Assembly: GCF_003858395.1 (NCBI RefSeq) | Contig: NZ_QWEV01000005.1 | Location: 1,736,001 to 1,800,000 of the forward strand | Source: Acidipila sp. EB88 | Lineage (GTDB): Bacteria > Acidobacteriota > Terriglobia > Terriglobales > Acidobacteriaceae | Direction of reading: 5' to 3' | DNA length: 64,000 nucleotides | Part shown: positions 46,046 through 53,314 of the stretch, one piece after another | Position numbering within the stretch: position 1 is the stretch's first letter | Layout of the letters: every line of letters starts with the position of its first letter | Notes under the pieces: model-generated | The model's database searches: none | What the model was told of the DNA's origin: nothing | What the model saw: only the letters and a program-made list of their open reading frames with translations | Translations under genes and position numbers: made by a program

Positions 46046-46780
46046 CTAGCGCTGCGGGTTTGCGGATGCCGGCGGAGTCGCCGAAGCAGGTGCAGCCGAT
46101 GGAGCAGGAGTCGCGTCCGGGGCATTCACGCCCGGCCTCGGGTCCGGTGCATCCCCCGAACCGGCCGGCGCCGTCGCGCCCGGCTTGGGCTGCGCGCCCT
46201 TGTACAGCAGCGGGATGTGGAACGGTTGCGCCGCGTTGGACTTCCGCTGCGGCTCCGCGGCAGTGGCCCGCCCCTTCGCGCCTTCGATCTGGTCCACTAC
46301 CGCCGTACGCTGCGCGCTGATGCAGGCCCACGTATTGCGCGAGCGCTGGTACACGTGCGTAAAGATGCCACGCTCGTCCCGCGTTTTCTGGTCGTCCTTG
46401 AGGCGCAGGATGTACGTGCCTTGCACCACGGCTACGTCGCTCACCACCCGCACGTTCACAACCTTCTGCTCCACCGACAGCAGCGGCTCCGGCAGTCCGT
46501 TCAGCGTGTCCGCGATCGCCTGGTTACGCGTCAGCACCGCGCCCGAGGCGGAAATGTCGATAAACGTAGGCAGCAGCAGGTTCTCCAGCCCAAACTGGTC
46601 CTTGTTGGCCAGCGCCACGCTCCAGGCGTCTTCCAGCTTCTGGAACTGCAGCACGGGGCTCTGCGCCACCTGTGCCGCGGCCTGCACGGGCATCAGTGCC
46701 GCCGGTGCCAACACCATCGCGGCCATCAATACCGCCGAACGCCACCCAGCTGCCAACGTCCCTTTGCGTGTCCAATGCAT
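46046..46780 (-). CDS. Exported NTF2-like (DUF4440-type) protein with a Pro/Ala tail
   Basis: 244 residues. A signal peptide (VLMAAMVLAPAALMPVQAAAQ) is followed by an NTF2-like cone (about 40-140). It reads KLEDAWSVALANKDQFGLENLLLPTFIDISASG, then ADTLNGLPEPLLSVEQKVVNVRVVSDVAVVQGTYIL and a strand before NTWACISAQRTAVV. The C-terminal third is low-complexity Pro/Ala/Thr, probably a flexible wall- or periplasm-spanning tail. No catalytic residues are certain. It heads an operon with alr (3-base gap) and is divergent from the peroxiredoxin-like gene. Confidence 0.75.
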   Translation of the reverse strand: MHWTRKGTLAAGWRSAVLMAAMVLAPAALMPVQAAAQVAQSPVLQFQKLEDAWSVALANKDQFGLENLLLPTFIDISASGAVLTRNQAIADTLNGLPEPLLSVEQKVVNVRVVSDVAVVQGTYILRLKDDQKTRDERGIFTHVYQRSRNTWACISAQRTAVVDQIEGAKGRATAAEPQRKSNAAQPFHIPLLYKGAQPKPGATAPAGSGDAPDPRPGVNAPDATPAPSAAPASATPPASANPQR

Positions 46781-46876
46781 AACTAATGGTCATTTTACGC
46801 AGGTTCCCGCTCACCCGCGAACCGCCATCTATCCTATGATGTTGCCAATGACCCCTGGCTGCCCGGAGACCGATGT

Positions 46877-47458
46877 ATGAAAACAGCCCCTAAAGTAGCG
46901 ATCCGCAGCGGCCTGCCCCCAGGTGTCCTGCCGCCCGACCCGGACTTGATCCGGCTCTTCAGCGAAACCAAAACCCAGAGCGGCAAGTCCCTCCTCGATG
47001 TGGCCGATAAGCAGCCCATCCTGCTCGTCTTCTTGCGCCACTTCGGCGACTCGTTTACCCGCGAAGCCATCCACGACATCTCCAAGGCCAAGCCCGCTCT
47101 CGACAAGCGCAACGTCCAGGTCGTCTTCGTCCACATGGCCGACGACGCCCGCGCTCTCCCCTGGTTTGAGAAGTACGGCCTCGGCTCGGCCGAGCGCGTC
47201 CACGACCCCGAGATGAAGCTCTACACCGCCCCCGTCTTCCACCTGCTCAAGAGCACCGTGCTGCCCCACTTCTTCGGCGCCCGCGCCTACTGGAAGCTTG
47301 CCAAGCGCGCCCTCTGGAAGTACGGCTTCGCCGGCCCCGGCAAGGAAGACCCCACCCAGCTCCCCGGAGTCTTCTTCATCAAGGACCGAGCCATCTACCG
47401 CGCATTCCGCCACAAATACCTGGGCGACCGCCCTGACTACAGCCTCTTCGGCGTCTAG
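46877..47458 (+). CDS. Peroxiredoxin-like-2 / SelL-related protein lacking its active-site cysteines
   Basis: 193 residues with a thioredoxin-fold pattern. The segment ILLVFLRHFGDSFTREAI aligns with the family's active-site helix, which normally reads GCxFCxE with Cys (or Sec) at both positions. Here they are Asp58 and Thr61, so classical thiol chemistry should be lost. The rest is well kept (VVFVHMADDARALPWFEKYGLG, LPGVFFIKDRAIYRAFRHKYLGDRPDY). There is no signal peptide. It may be a regulatory or structural homologue. It sits immediately before the dnaB accessory island. Confidence 0.8.
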   Translation: MKTAPKVAIRSGLPPGVLPPDPDLIRLFSETKTQSGKSLLDVADKQPILLVFLRHFGDSFTREAIHDISKAKPALDKRNVQVVFVHMADDARALPWFEKYGLGSAERVHDPEMKLYTAPVFHLLKSTVLPHFFGARAYWKLAKRALWKYGFAGPGKEDPTQLPGVFFIKDRAIYRAFRHKYLGDRPDYSLFGV

Positions 47459-47480
47459 CCGAAGCGGCCGTAGCCGCTTC

Positions 47481-47516
47481 AAAACCGCCTGCGCGGCCGG
47501 CGGCCACTTCGTGGCG
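47481..47516 (+). repeat. REP-like repeat, copy 2
   Basis: Matches the copy at 7813-7852 over 36 bases with one T-to-C change in the loop of the first hairpin. It lies 23 bases after the peroxiredoxin-like stop and 47 bases before the next gene, in inverted orientation to copy 3. Confidence 0.8.
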
Positions 47517-47562
47517 TGTTCCTGTCCTCGTTGCTACACCAAATTTCTGAGGAGAAGCAATC

Positions 47563-48171
47563 GTGATTGAACACAAAATCTGGAAGGGCGATCTCTACGA
47601 CGAACAGCCCGAAGGCAAGCGCTACATGATCATCGGCAATTCGCATTATCGGAATCCAGCGGATGCCGACACTGACGACTTCACCAAGATCTTGATGACA
47701 GCGGTCGCCGCGAGGGAGCAGCAGAAGTATCTTCCATTCTTCGCGATTATCCAGAAAGCGTTTAACCGCGATCACAAGCTGTGGACAGAAGTTGTGTTTC
47801 TCAACCTTGTGCCCGAGTGCATCGCTACGGCAGACGGCAAGTACAAGGAACCAACAGACGAGCAGGCGGCTCGTGGGCGCGGGCGCTTTTTGGAGGCACT
47901 ACGCTGCTATCAGCCTGACAAAATCTTTGTTTTTAGCAATTCCCATAAGAAAGGCTGGCGGGCGCTCCCTGAGACTGATGAGGAACTGGATAGGGGTCAC
48001 GCCGGCATAACCAAGATCCCCGATTTGCCGCCCGGGAGGCACTTTGAATATGGCTCCTACGCTATCCGGAATAAGAAGATGATGGCGTTTGGCCTGGCAC
48101 ATCCAGCAAGGGTAGGAAAAGAAGCAATCCCCGAATTGTTCCAGGCTGTTCAGTACGCCCTGAACTTCTAG
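47563..48171 (+). CDS. Hypothetical protein, possibly of the uracil-DNA-glycosylase-like fold
   Basis: 202 residues from the GTG at 47563 (GGAG at 47551-47554). The layout recalls small proteins of the uracil-DNA glycosylase superfamily. An early YMIIGNSHYRNP (residues 21-32) stands where UDGs have GQDPYH, a central KIFVFSNSHKKGWRALP follows, and a late FGLAHPAR stands where UDGs have the HPSP-type loop. This is a by-eye fold guess. By eye, base composition is clearly less GC-rich than the flanking genes, and the gene is bracketed by inverted REP-like repeats (47481-47516 and 48221-48258), suggesting acquisition. A nucleic-acid or nucleotide-modifying role is inference. Confidence 0.7.
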   Translation: MIEHKIWKGDLYDEQPEGKRYMIIGNSHYRNPADADTDDFTKILMTAVAAREQQKYLPFFAIIQKAFNRDHKLWTEVVFLNLVPECIATADGKYKEPTDEQAARGRGRFLEALRCYQPDKIFVFSNSHKKGWRALPETDEELDRGHAGITKIPDLPPGRHFEYGSYAIRNKKMMAFGLAHPARVGKEAIPELFQAVQYALNF

Positions 48172-48220
48172 CTGTCGTCACTGCCGACCAACGAGAGGCC
48201 CACCAAACCCCCAACGATCA

Positions 48221-48258
48221 CCCGCCACGAAGTGGCCGCCAGCCGCGCAGGCGGTTTC
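48221..48258 (-). repeat. REP-like repeat, copy 3 (inverted)
   Basis: Reverse complement identical over about 37 bases to copy 1 at 7813-7852. Together with copy 2 it brackets the 47563-48171 gene as an inverted pair about 0.7 kb apart, 79 bases upstream of dnaB. Confidence 0.8.
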
Positions 48259-48337
48259 CCTTTCCGTACCGCCTTTTCCCACTTTTCCAGCCCCCAGCCT
48301 TCGCCGGTGGAAATCCCGCAGAGTAGCCTGAAGCGGT

Positions 48338-49732
48338 ATGGCGACCACACCTAACATCCAGTTCGAGCGCGGCCTCCCTGCCGCCATTGATGCCGAGCGC
48401 TCGATCCTCGGCGCCATCCTGCTCGACAACCACCTCTACAACGAGGCGGCCGAGCGCATCACCACCTCCGACTTCGCGCTGGACGCCCATCGACGCATTT
48501 ACATGCGCATGGCTGAGCTCATCGACTCCGGCCGCGCCGTCGACATCATCACCCTCCGCGACATCCTCTCGCAGAACAAGGAAACCGAGGCCATCGGCGG
48601 CGTCGCCTACCTCGCCTCGCTCACCGAGAACCTCCCGCGCCGCCTCTCCATCGACGAGTACGTCCGCATCGTCAAGAACAAGTCGCTGCTGCGCCAGCTC
48701 ATCCTGGTCTGCTCCGAGGCCATCACCCAGGCCGCCGACCAGGCCGACGACGCGCTCGACGTGCTCAACGCTGCCGAGTCCAAGCTGCTCGAAGTCACCG
48801 AGCACGGGGTGCAGCGCGGCTTTGCCTCCATTCCCGAGATCGTGCGCTCCTCCTTCGGCTCCATCGACCAGCTCTTCGCCGAAGGCTCCCGCGAGGTCAC
48901 CGGTCTCGAAACCCACTTCACCGACTTCGACCGCATGACCTCCGGCCTCCAGAAGTCCGAGCTCATCATCATCGCCGCGCGCCCCTCCATGGGCAAAACC
49001 GCCTGGGCCATCAACATCGCGCAGAACGCCGCCGTGCGCGGCGCCGCGGTGGTCGCCGTCTTCTCGCTCGAAATGTCGAAGGAGTCGCTCCTGCGACGCA
49101 TGCTCGCGTCGGAAGCGCTGGTCGACCAGCAAAAGATCCAGAAGGGTTACACATCGCGCGAGGACCAGGAAAAACTCGCCGAAGCCCTCGAGCGCCTCAC
49201 CGAGTCGCAGCTCTTCATCGACGACACCCCCGGCATCTCCCTCACGGAAATGCGCGCCAAGGCCCGCCGCCTCCGCCAGATGCACGGCAGGCTCGACCTC
49301 ATCGTCATCGACTATCTGCAACTGATGACCGGCGGCGCAGGCGGCGCGCCCGGCAAAAAGGGCTACGAGAACCGCACCCAGGAAGTCTCCGCCGTCTCCC
49401 GCGGACTCAAGGCCCTCGCCAAGGAACTCGACGTCCCCGTCATCGCCCTCTCGCAGTTATCGCGTGCCTCTGAGCAGCGCGGCGGCGACAAGAAACCCAT
49501 GCTCTCCGACCTCCGCGAATCCGGCTCCATCGAGCAGGACGCCGACGTCGTCGCCTTCATCCACCGCGACAGCTACTACAACAAGGACGAAAACGGCCAA
49601 CCCGACCCCGAAACGGAAGGCAAAGCCGAAATCATCATCGCCAAACAAAGAAACGGTCCGACCGGTTCAGTGCATCTGGCATATCTGTCCAAATGCACGA
49701 GATTCGAAAACCTGGCCTTCGGCGGCGAGTGA
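48338..49732 (+). CDS. dnaB: Replicative DNA helicase DnaB
   Basis: 464 residues. The hexameric helicase unwinds the fork 5' to 3'. The N-terminal domain (about 10-120; AIDAERSILGAILLDN, DFALDAHRRIYMRM) precedes the RecA-like motor, with the Walker A Lys220 (IIAARPSMGKTAWAINIAQN), the H1a region VVAVFSLEMSKESLLRRML, and Walker B LIVIDYLQLM. The arginine-finger/H4 region contains QLSRASEQRGGDKKPMLSDLRESGSIEQDAD and ends SVHLAYLSKCTRFENL. There is no intein. It is high-GC and native-looking, but accessory lower-GC genes lie on both sides. Confidence 0.97.
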   Translation: MATTPNIQFERGLPAAIDAERSILGAILLDNHLYNEAAERITTSDFALDAHRRIYMRMAELIDSGRAVDIITLRDILSQNKETEAIGGVAYLASLTENLPRRLSIDEYVRIVKNKSLLRQLILVCSEAITQAADQADDALDVLNAAESKLLEVTEHGVQRGFASIPEIVRSSFGSIDQLFAEGSREVTGLETHFTDFDRMTSGLQKSELIIIAARPSMGKTAWAINIAQNAAVRGAAVVAVFSLEMSKESLLRRMLASEALVDQQKIQKGYTSREDQEKLAEALERLTESQLFIDDTPGISLTEMRAKARRLRQMHGRLDLIVIDYLQLMTGGAGGAPGKKGYENRTQEVSAVSRGLKALAKELDVPVIALSQLSRASEQRGGDKKPMLSDLRESGSIEQDADVVAFIHRDSYYNKDENGQPDPETEGKAEIIIAKQRNGPTGSVHLAYLSKCTRFENLAFGGE

Positions 49733-49765
49733 CAAGATTCGCATCACAAGAAGAGGAGGTCCCAC

Positions 49766-51331
49766 ATATCCACACTTAGTGCTTTCTTAAAAAAGGGCTA
49801 TTTCCCGCGTGAGCTGCCGCCCTCGTTTCACACGGAGAAGTTCGCGCGATTCGCTGCTTCTACGGGACACTTGTGGCCAATGAGGCTTTGGACAAAACCG
49901 GTGGCGCATCATTTGTCACGTCCTGGAGGGGTCCGACGGACATTGAAAATCCCCAACCCCATACCCTACTTTGGTTGCTCGAAGCTGATGTCAGACAACT
50001 GGCCCGCACTTAGCCTCCATATGGAACAGGAGAGGTTGTCAGCTACCAGGCCCTTTTCGCCCAGGGGTTGTCCTCGCGCGATCATGTCCAGATACGGGCT
50101 GAGTGAAAGATCAAGGCTACGAGCATTAAAGCGAAGAGGGTACAAGTATTTGTTGAAGGCAGACCTGAGTCAATTCTACCCAACGCTTTACACACATTCG
50201 ATACCTTGGGCTCTCCACTCAAAGGCGGCCTCCAAATCTGTTTTAAAAAATAAAGCAAAGACTAAGTCGCTCGGCGATAACATAGATCTTTTTCACATGT
50301 ATATGAATGACGGCCAGACTCATGGAATAGCCATAGGGCCAGACATCTCGCATATCACTGCAGAGATCGTGATGGCAGCTGTGGACCAGCAGCTCCTGCA
50401 TCGTTATCGCTCACAGATATGTGGCTTCCGATACATAGATGATTTCGAGCTTTCATTTGAGACACTTAGTGAAGCAGAAACGGTGCTGGGCGGACTTCAG
50501 AGTATTCTCTCGACTTTCGAATTAAGTCTCAATTCGCGCAAAACTCAAATAGTCGATCTACCGCTGGGCCTTGAGGACCGCTGGGCAATTGACCTGAACA
50601 AATTTGTCATTCGAAACAAGAAGAGCCCCTCCGGTCAACGCAATGACTTCATAAGCTATTTCAGTACTGCGTTCGAGAGAGCCTCGACCGATCCAGCGAG
50701 CCCGATCTTGCGATATGCGCTGGCAAGGGTACAGAACGAAAACGTTGACCCAAAAGGGTGGGGAGCGTTTTGTAATTGCGTGTTGGGCGCGATCTCGGCT
50801 GATGCGTCGACTTTGCCCGCCGCGCTGGCAACATTACACAAGGTAGCAACAAAAGGGGGCCACAGCATTCCTAAAGGGCCATTGGGTCAGGTTCTGAACT
50901 CAGTTATCTCTAAACACTCGATAACGGGCGATGGAAATGAGGTTGCATGGGCGCTGTGGGCGTCTTTAGCTTGGTCGATTCCCATCAGCGCTGAAGCGGC
51001 GAAAACCTTAGGATTGATGGAAGACGATATAGTAGCGATTCTCGCTCTAGATGCGGAGTCGTCCGGACTTATCGACGCAAACGTGCTGGACAAACACGCG
51101 TGGAGCCTCTTGCTTAATGAGGACGATGCTCACATTGCAGAGCACTGGCTCTTGTCGTACGAAGCTACCAAGCGAAGGTGGTTAAGCTGCTCGGCTGTGA
51201 AAAACTGCACAACCTTCTCTGAGATGATGAACGCTGGAGTGTCGTTTTACAGCAGGAGAAGAAATAATCCTGATGAGTTGTTAAAGATCGGATCAATACC
51301 GGGCGGCAGGCTTCCCAATTTCTATGCATAG
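49766..51331 (+). CDS. Reverse transcriptase of the UG/Abi (defence-type) group, non-canonical ATA start
   Basis: 521 codons if begun at the ATA at 49766. RT motifs: TLKIPNPIPYFGCSKLMSDN (early motif), motif A LLKADLSQFYPTLYTHSIPW (Asp133), motif B HGIAIGPDISHITAEI, and motif C RYIDDFELSF (YIDD 223-226). The THSIPWALH and GPDIS wording is that of Abi/UG antiphage RTs rather than retrons or group II introns, and no maturase or integrase domain follows. The C-terminal 280 residues look all-helical. The first canonical start (TTG 49871) would cut off a conserved-looking N terminus (FLKKGYFPRELPPSF). That N terminus is preceded by GAGGAGGT (49753-49760) and then ATA where ATG is expected. GC is visibly lower than dnaB. 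The RT call is firm; the defence role is inferred. Confidence 0.85.
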   Translation: MSTLSAFLKKGYFPRELPPSFHTEKFARFAASTGHLWPMRLWTKPVAHHLSRPGGVRRTLKIPNPIPYFGCSKLMSDNWPALSLHMEQERLSATRPFSPRGCPRAIMSRYGLSERSRLRALKRRGYKYLLKADLSQFYPTLYTHSIPWALHSKAASKSVLKNKAKTKSLGDNIDLFHMYMNDGQTHGIAIGPDISHITAEIVMAAVDQQLLHRYRSQICGFRYIDDFELSFETLSEAETVLGGLQSILSTFELSLNSRKTQIVDLPLGLEDRWAIDLNKFVIRNKKSPSGQRNDFISYFSTAFERASTDPASPILRYALARVQNENVDPKGWGAFCNCVLGAISADASTLPAALATLHKVATKGGHSIPKGPLGQVLNSVISKHSITGDGNEVAWALWASLAWSIPISAEAAKTLGLMEDDIVAILALDAESSGLIDANVLDKHAWSLLLNEDDAHIAEHWLLSYEATKRRWLSCSAVKNCTTFSEMMNAGVSFYSRRRNNPDELLKIGSIPGGRLPNFYA

Positions 51332-51333
51332 TG

Positions 51334-51796
51334 TCAAAAACTAGACCACGCCCAATCCTCAGGCGCACCGCACGGCCCACGCGCCACCGGGTTCCGATGG
51401 ATGTACCGCAGCTTCTCCACCCGCTTGTCTTCGGAGAACACGTTGAGGTCGTAATACCTTCTCTGTCAGAACAGCCATTCTGTACCTCGCACAGCGACAG
51501 ATAGCTTCAGCGCCTGCAACGCGGTCCCGAGCGAACACACCCGCGGCTCACCCAGGAGCAGGTGCACATGCTCCGACATCACCACGTACCCCACCAAAAA
51601 AAAAGTCATACCGCACCCGCACCCTCTCGCGCGCCCGCTCGAACAGCACCCGCGCCTCAGGCATGCCGAGATACGGCCGTCGCTGGGAGCAGGAAAACGT
51701 CACAAAACACAGCACGCCCGCACGCTGCAACCGCACCAGACCGATGGCATCGCGAGCATCGTAGCGCCCACCACTCGAGCGCAAGACATGGGGCAC
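51334..51796 (-). pseudogene. Decayed REP-associated tyrosine transposase (RAYT, Y1/IS200-like)
   Basis: Beginning at a GTG (51796), the remnant reads VRLQRAGVLCFVTFSCSQRR PYLG, where RAYT proteins have HFVTFSC. It then shifts frame at a T9 run (A9 at 51596-51604 on the + strand; one T too many) and continues YVVMSEHVHLLLGEP with the HUH motif. The catalytic-Tyr region is RRYYDLNVFSEDKRVEKLRYIHRNPV. A TGA replaces an expected Trp codon before QRRYYD, and the end WSSF runs into TGA where RHY is usual. Two stops and a shift make it inactive. It converges with the RT gene, and the two end 2 bases apart. Confidence 0.8.
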
Positions 51797-51914
51797 CCAC
51801 CTCTCCGTTATCGCTGGCGCAAATTGGAAAAGAGGCAACGCGCACCCCACGTCTCCCGCACCCACAAGCCCGCACCCCGCCCACCGTGAGAAAATCAACC
51901 AAGGAGGACTCTCC

Positions 51915-52118
51915 ATGACCGACTTCATCCCCAAGCCAAGCGGCGTCAAAATCGGCGGACTCGGCCGCAAGGCCCAGAAGCTCCTAGCCCTGCAGGAAAA
52001 AGCCGCGCACCTCAAGAGCGGCAGCAACCCCGCAGCCGGGGCACCCAGCCTCTCCGCCCAGTCCAAGGGCGCCAAGGTGCCCACCAAGAAGCCCAGCTTC
52101 CAGCGCAAGGCCGTTTAA
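51915..52118 (+). CDS. Small basic protein
   Basis: 67 residues from an ATG with a perfect AAGGAGG Shine-Dalgarno, so translation is likely. The sequence is rich in Lys, Ala, Ser and Pro (GGLGRKAQKLLALQEKAAHLKSG, then a disordered KVPTKKPSFQRKAV). No domain is recognised. It could be a nucleic-acid-binding or ribosome-associated peptide. It lies in a small pocket between the RAYT remnant and the HAD gene. Confidence 0.7.
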   Translation: MTDFIPKPSGVKIGGLGRKAQKLLALQEKAAHLKSGSNPAAGAPSLSAQSKGAKVPTKKPSFQRKAV

Positions 52119-52418
52119 CCGACCCGCATCACCGCGCCAGCACAGGAACTCCCCGCCGGGGCTGCAGCCAAAAGCGCAGCCCCGCGCGTACGTCTGCCCG
52201 CAGTGCGGCAGCTTCCCGGGCGCCTCAGTCTTCCTCTCGACTCGTCCCGCACTGGGTTACCCATTGCCCCGGCCGTCCCGCAGTTCCCTGCACCCGCAAG
52301 CCCGCTCCTTCCGCAGCCCGCGCACATGCTGGGCCAGCCCGCACCCCGCCACGCGCGCATGTTGATGCGGTACGCAACGGCCTTCCCGTGCTGCGGTCCA
52401 CCCGGCATCTCACCCCGC
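52119..52418. other. Intergenic, no gene recognised
   Basis: 300 GC-rich bases before the HAD phosphatase. The HAD frame is open through part of this stretch, but the translation there is Pro/Arg-rich and lacks family features. A pair of complementary short runs (CGGGGCTGC near 52156 and GCAGCCCCGCG near 52175) could form a hairpin. Confidence 0.4.
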
Positions 52419-53084
52419 ATGGCAGACGTACTCCTCACCGACATCGATGGCACCCTCGTGGACTCCAACGCCCTTCACGCCGAGGCATGGCGCCGCACCT
52501 TTGAGCACTTCGGCATCGAAACCGACCTCGCCCAGATGTGGTCGCAGATCGGCAAGGGTGGCGACCAGGTCATCCCCATCTTCGTCCCCAAGGCCGACCA
52601 GGAGCGGCTCGAGGAGTCCATCAAGAAATTCCGCAAGGACATCTTTCACCGCGACTACATGGCCCGCATCGTTGCCTTCTCCAAGTCGCGCGAACTCCTC
52701 CAGAAGGTCAAGCACTCCGGCATGCAGATCGTCATCGCCAGCTCATCGGAAAAGGAAGACCTCGGTACCTACGGCAAGATCGTCAAGATGGACGACCTCA
52801 TCGATGAGGCCTCCTCCAGCGCCGACGCCGAGAACTCCAAGCCCGAGGGCGACATCTTCGCCGCGGCTATGAAGAAGGTCAATGCCAAACCCGCCCAGTG
52901 CATCGCCCTCGGCGACACCCCTTGGGACGCCCAGGCAGCCAGAAAGTGCGACGTTCCCACCATCGGCCTCACCTGCGGCGGCTGGAAGCGGCAGGACCTG
53001 CTCGATGCCGGCTGCATCGAGGTCTGGCAGGACCCCGCCGACCTCCTGCTCCACTACGAGCAGTCCGCACTCGCACGACGCTAG
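52419..53084 (+). CDS. HAD-superfamily hydrolase, phosphoglycolate-phosphatase-like
   Basis: 221 residues from the ATG at 52419, immediately before motif I. The HAD signature is DIDGTLVDSN (motif I, nucleophile and acid Asp), IVIASSSEKEDL (motif II Ser), the Lys in SKPEGDIF (motif III) and CIALGDTPWDAQAARK (motif IV Asp). A four-helix cap lies between motifs I and II (AWRRTFEHFGIETDLAQMWSQIGKG). It dephosphorylates a small cytoplasmic metabolite of unknown identity. The convergent neighbour is mnmG, separated by a terminator. Confidence 0.88.
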   Translation: MADVLLTDIDGTLVDSNALHAEAWRRTFEHFGIETDLAQMWSQIGKGGDQVIPIFVPKADQERLEESIKKFRKDIFHRDYMARIVAFSKSRELLQKVKHSGMQIVIASSSEKEDLGTYGKIVKMDDLIDEASSSADAENSKPEGDIFAAAMKKVNAKPAQCIALGDTPWDAQAARKCDVPTIGLTCGGWKRQDLLDAGCIEVWQDPADLLLHYEQSALARR

Positions 53085-53217
53085 CCCCACGAGCACAAAC
53101 CCCGGAAACGCCCTGCCACCCGGCGTCGACGCTCGCAATCCACGGTCACAGATTCCCGGGCGTTCCCCCGCCGGTTCGCAGAACCGGTCACTCCCGTGCC
53201 GAATTTGGGAAAACAAA

Positions 53218-53240
53218 AAACCGGCCGAAATGGCCGGTTT
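53218..53240 (-). terminator. Bidirectional terminator between HAD gene and mnmG
   Basis: A 9-bp perfect stem, AAACCGGCC (53218-53226) with GGCCGGTTT (53232-53240), and a 5-base loop. On the minus strand a T-rich run follows, ending the mnmG transcript. Confidence 0.85.
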
Positions 53241-53314
53241 GCACAACGCATGGTGCAGTGTCCGAATAGCAGTTTCAACATTTCAGCGCGAATGCGACAC
53301 AAAAACACGCTGAT

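Noticed and set aside
49871..51331. Group II intron or retron reverse transcriptase
   Set aside because: No maturase or HNH domain, no msr/msd-like hairpin array seen upstream, and the motif wording (THSIPWALH, GPDIS) is of the Abi/UG kind.
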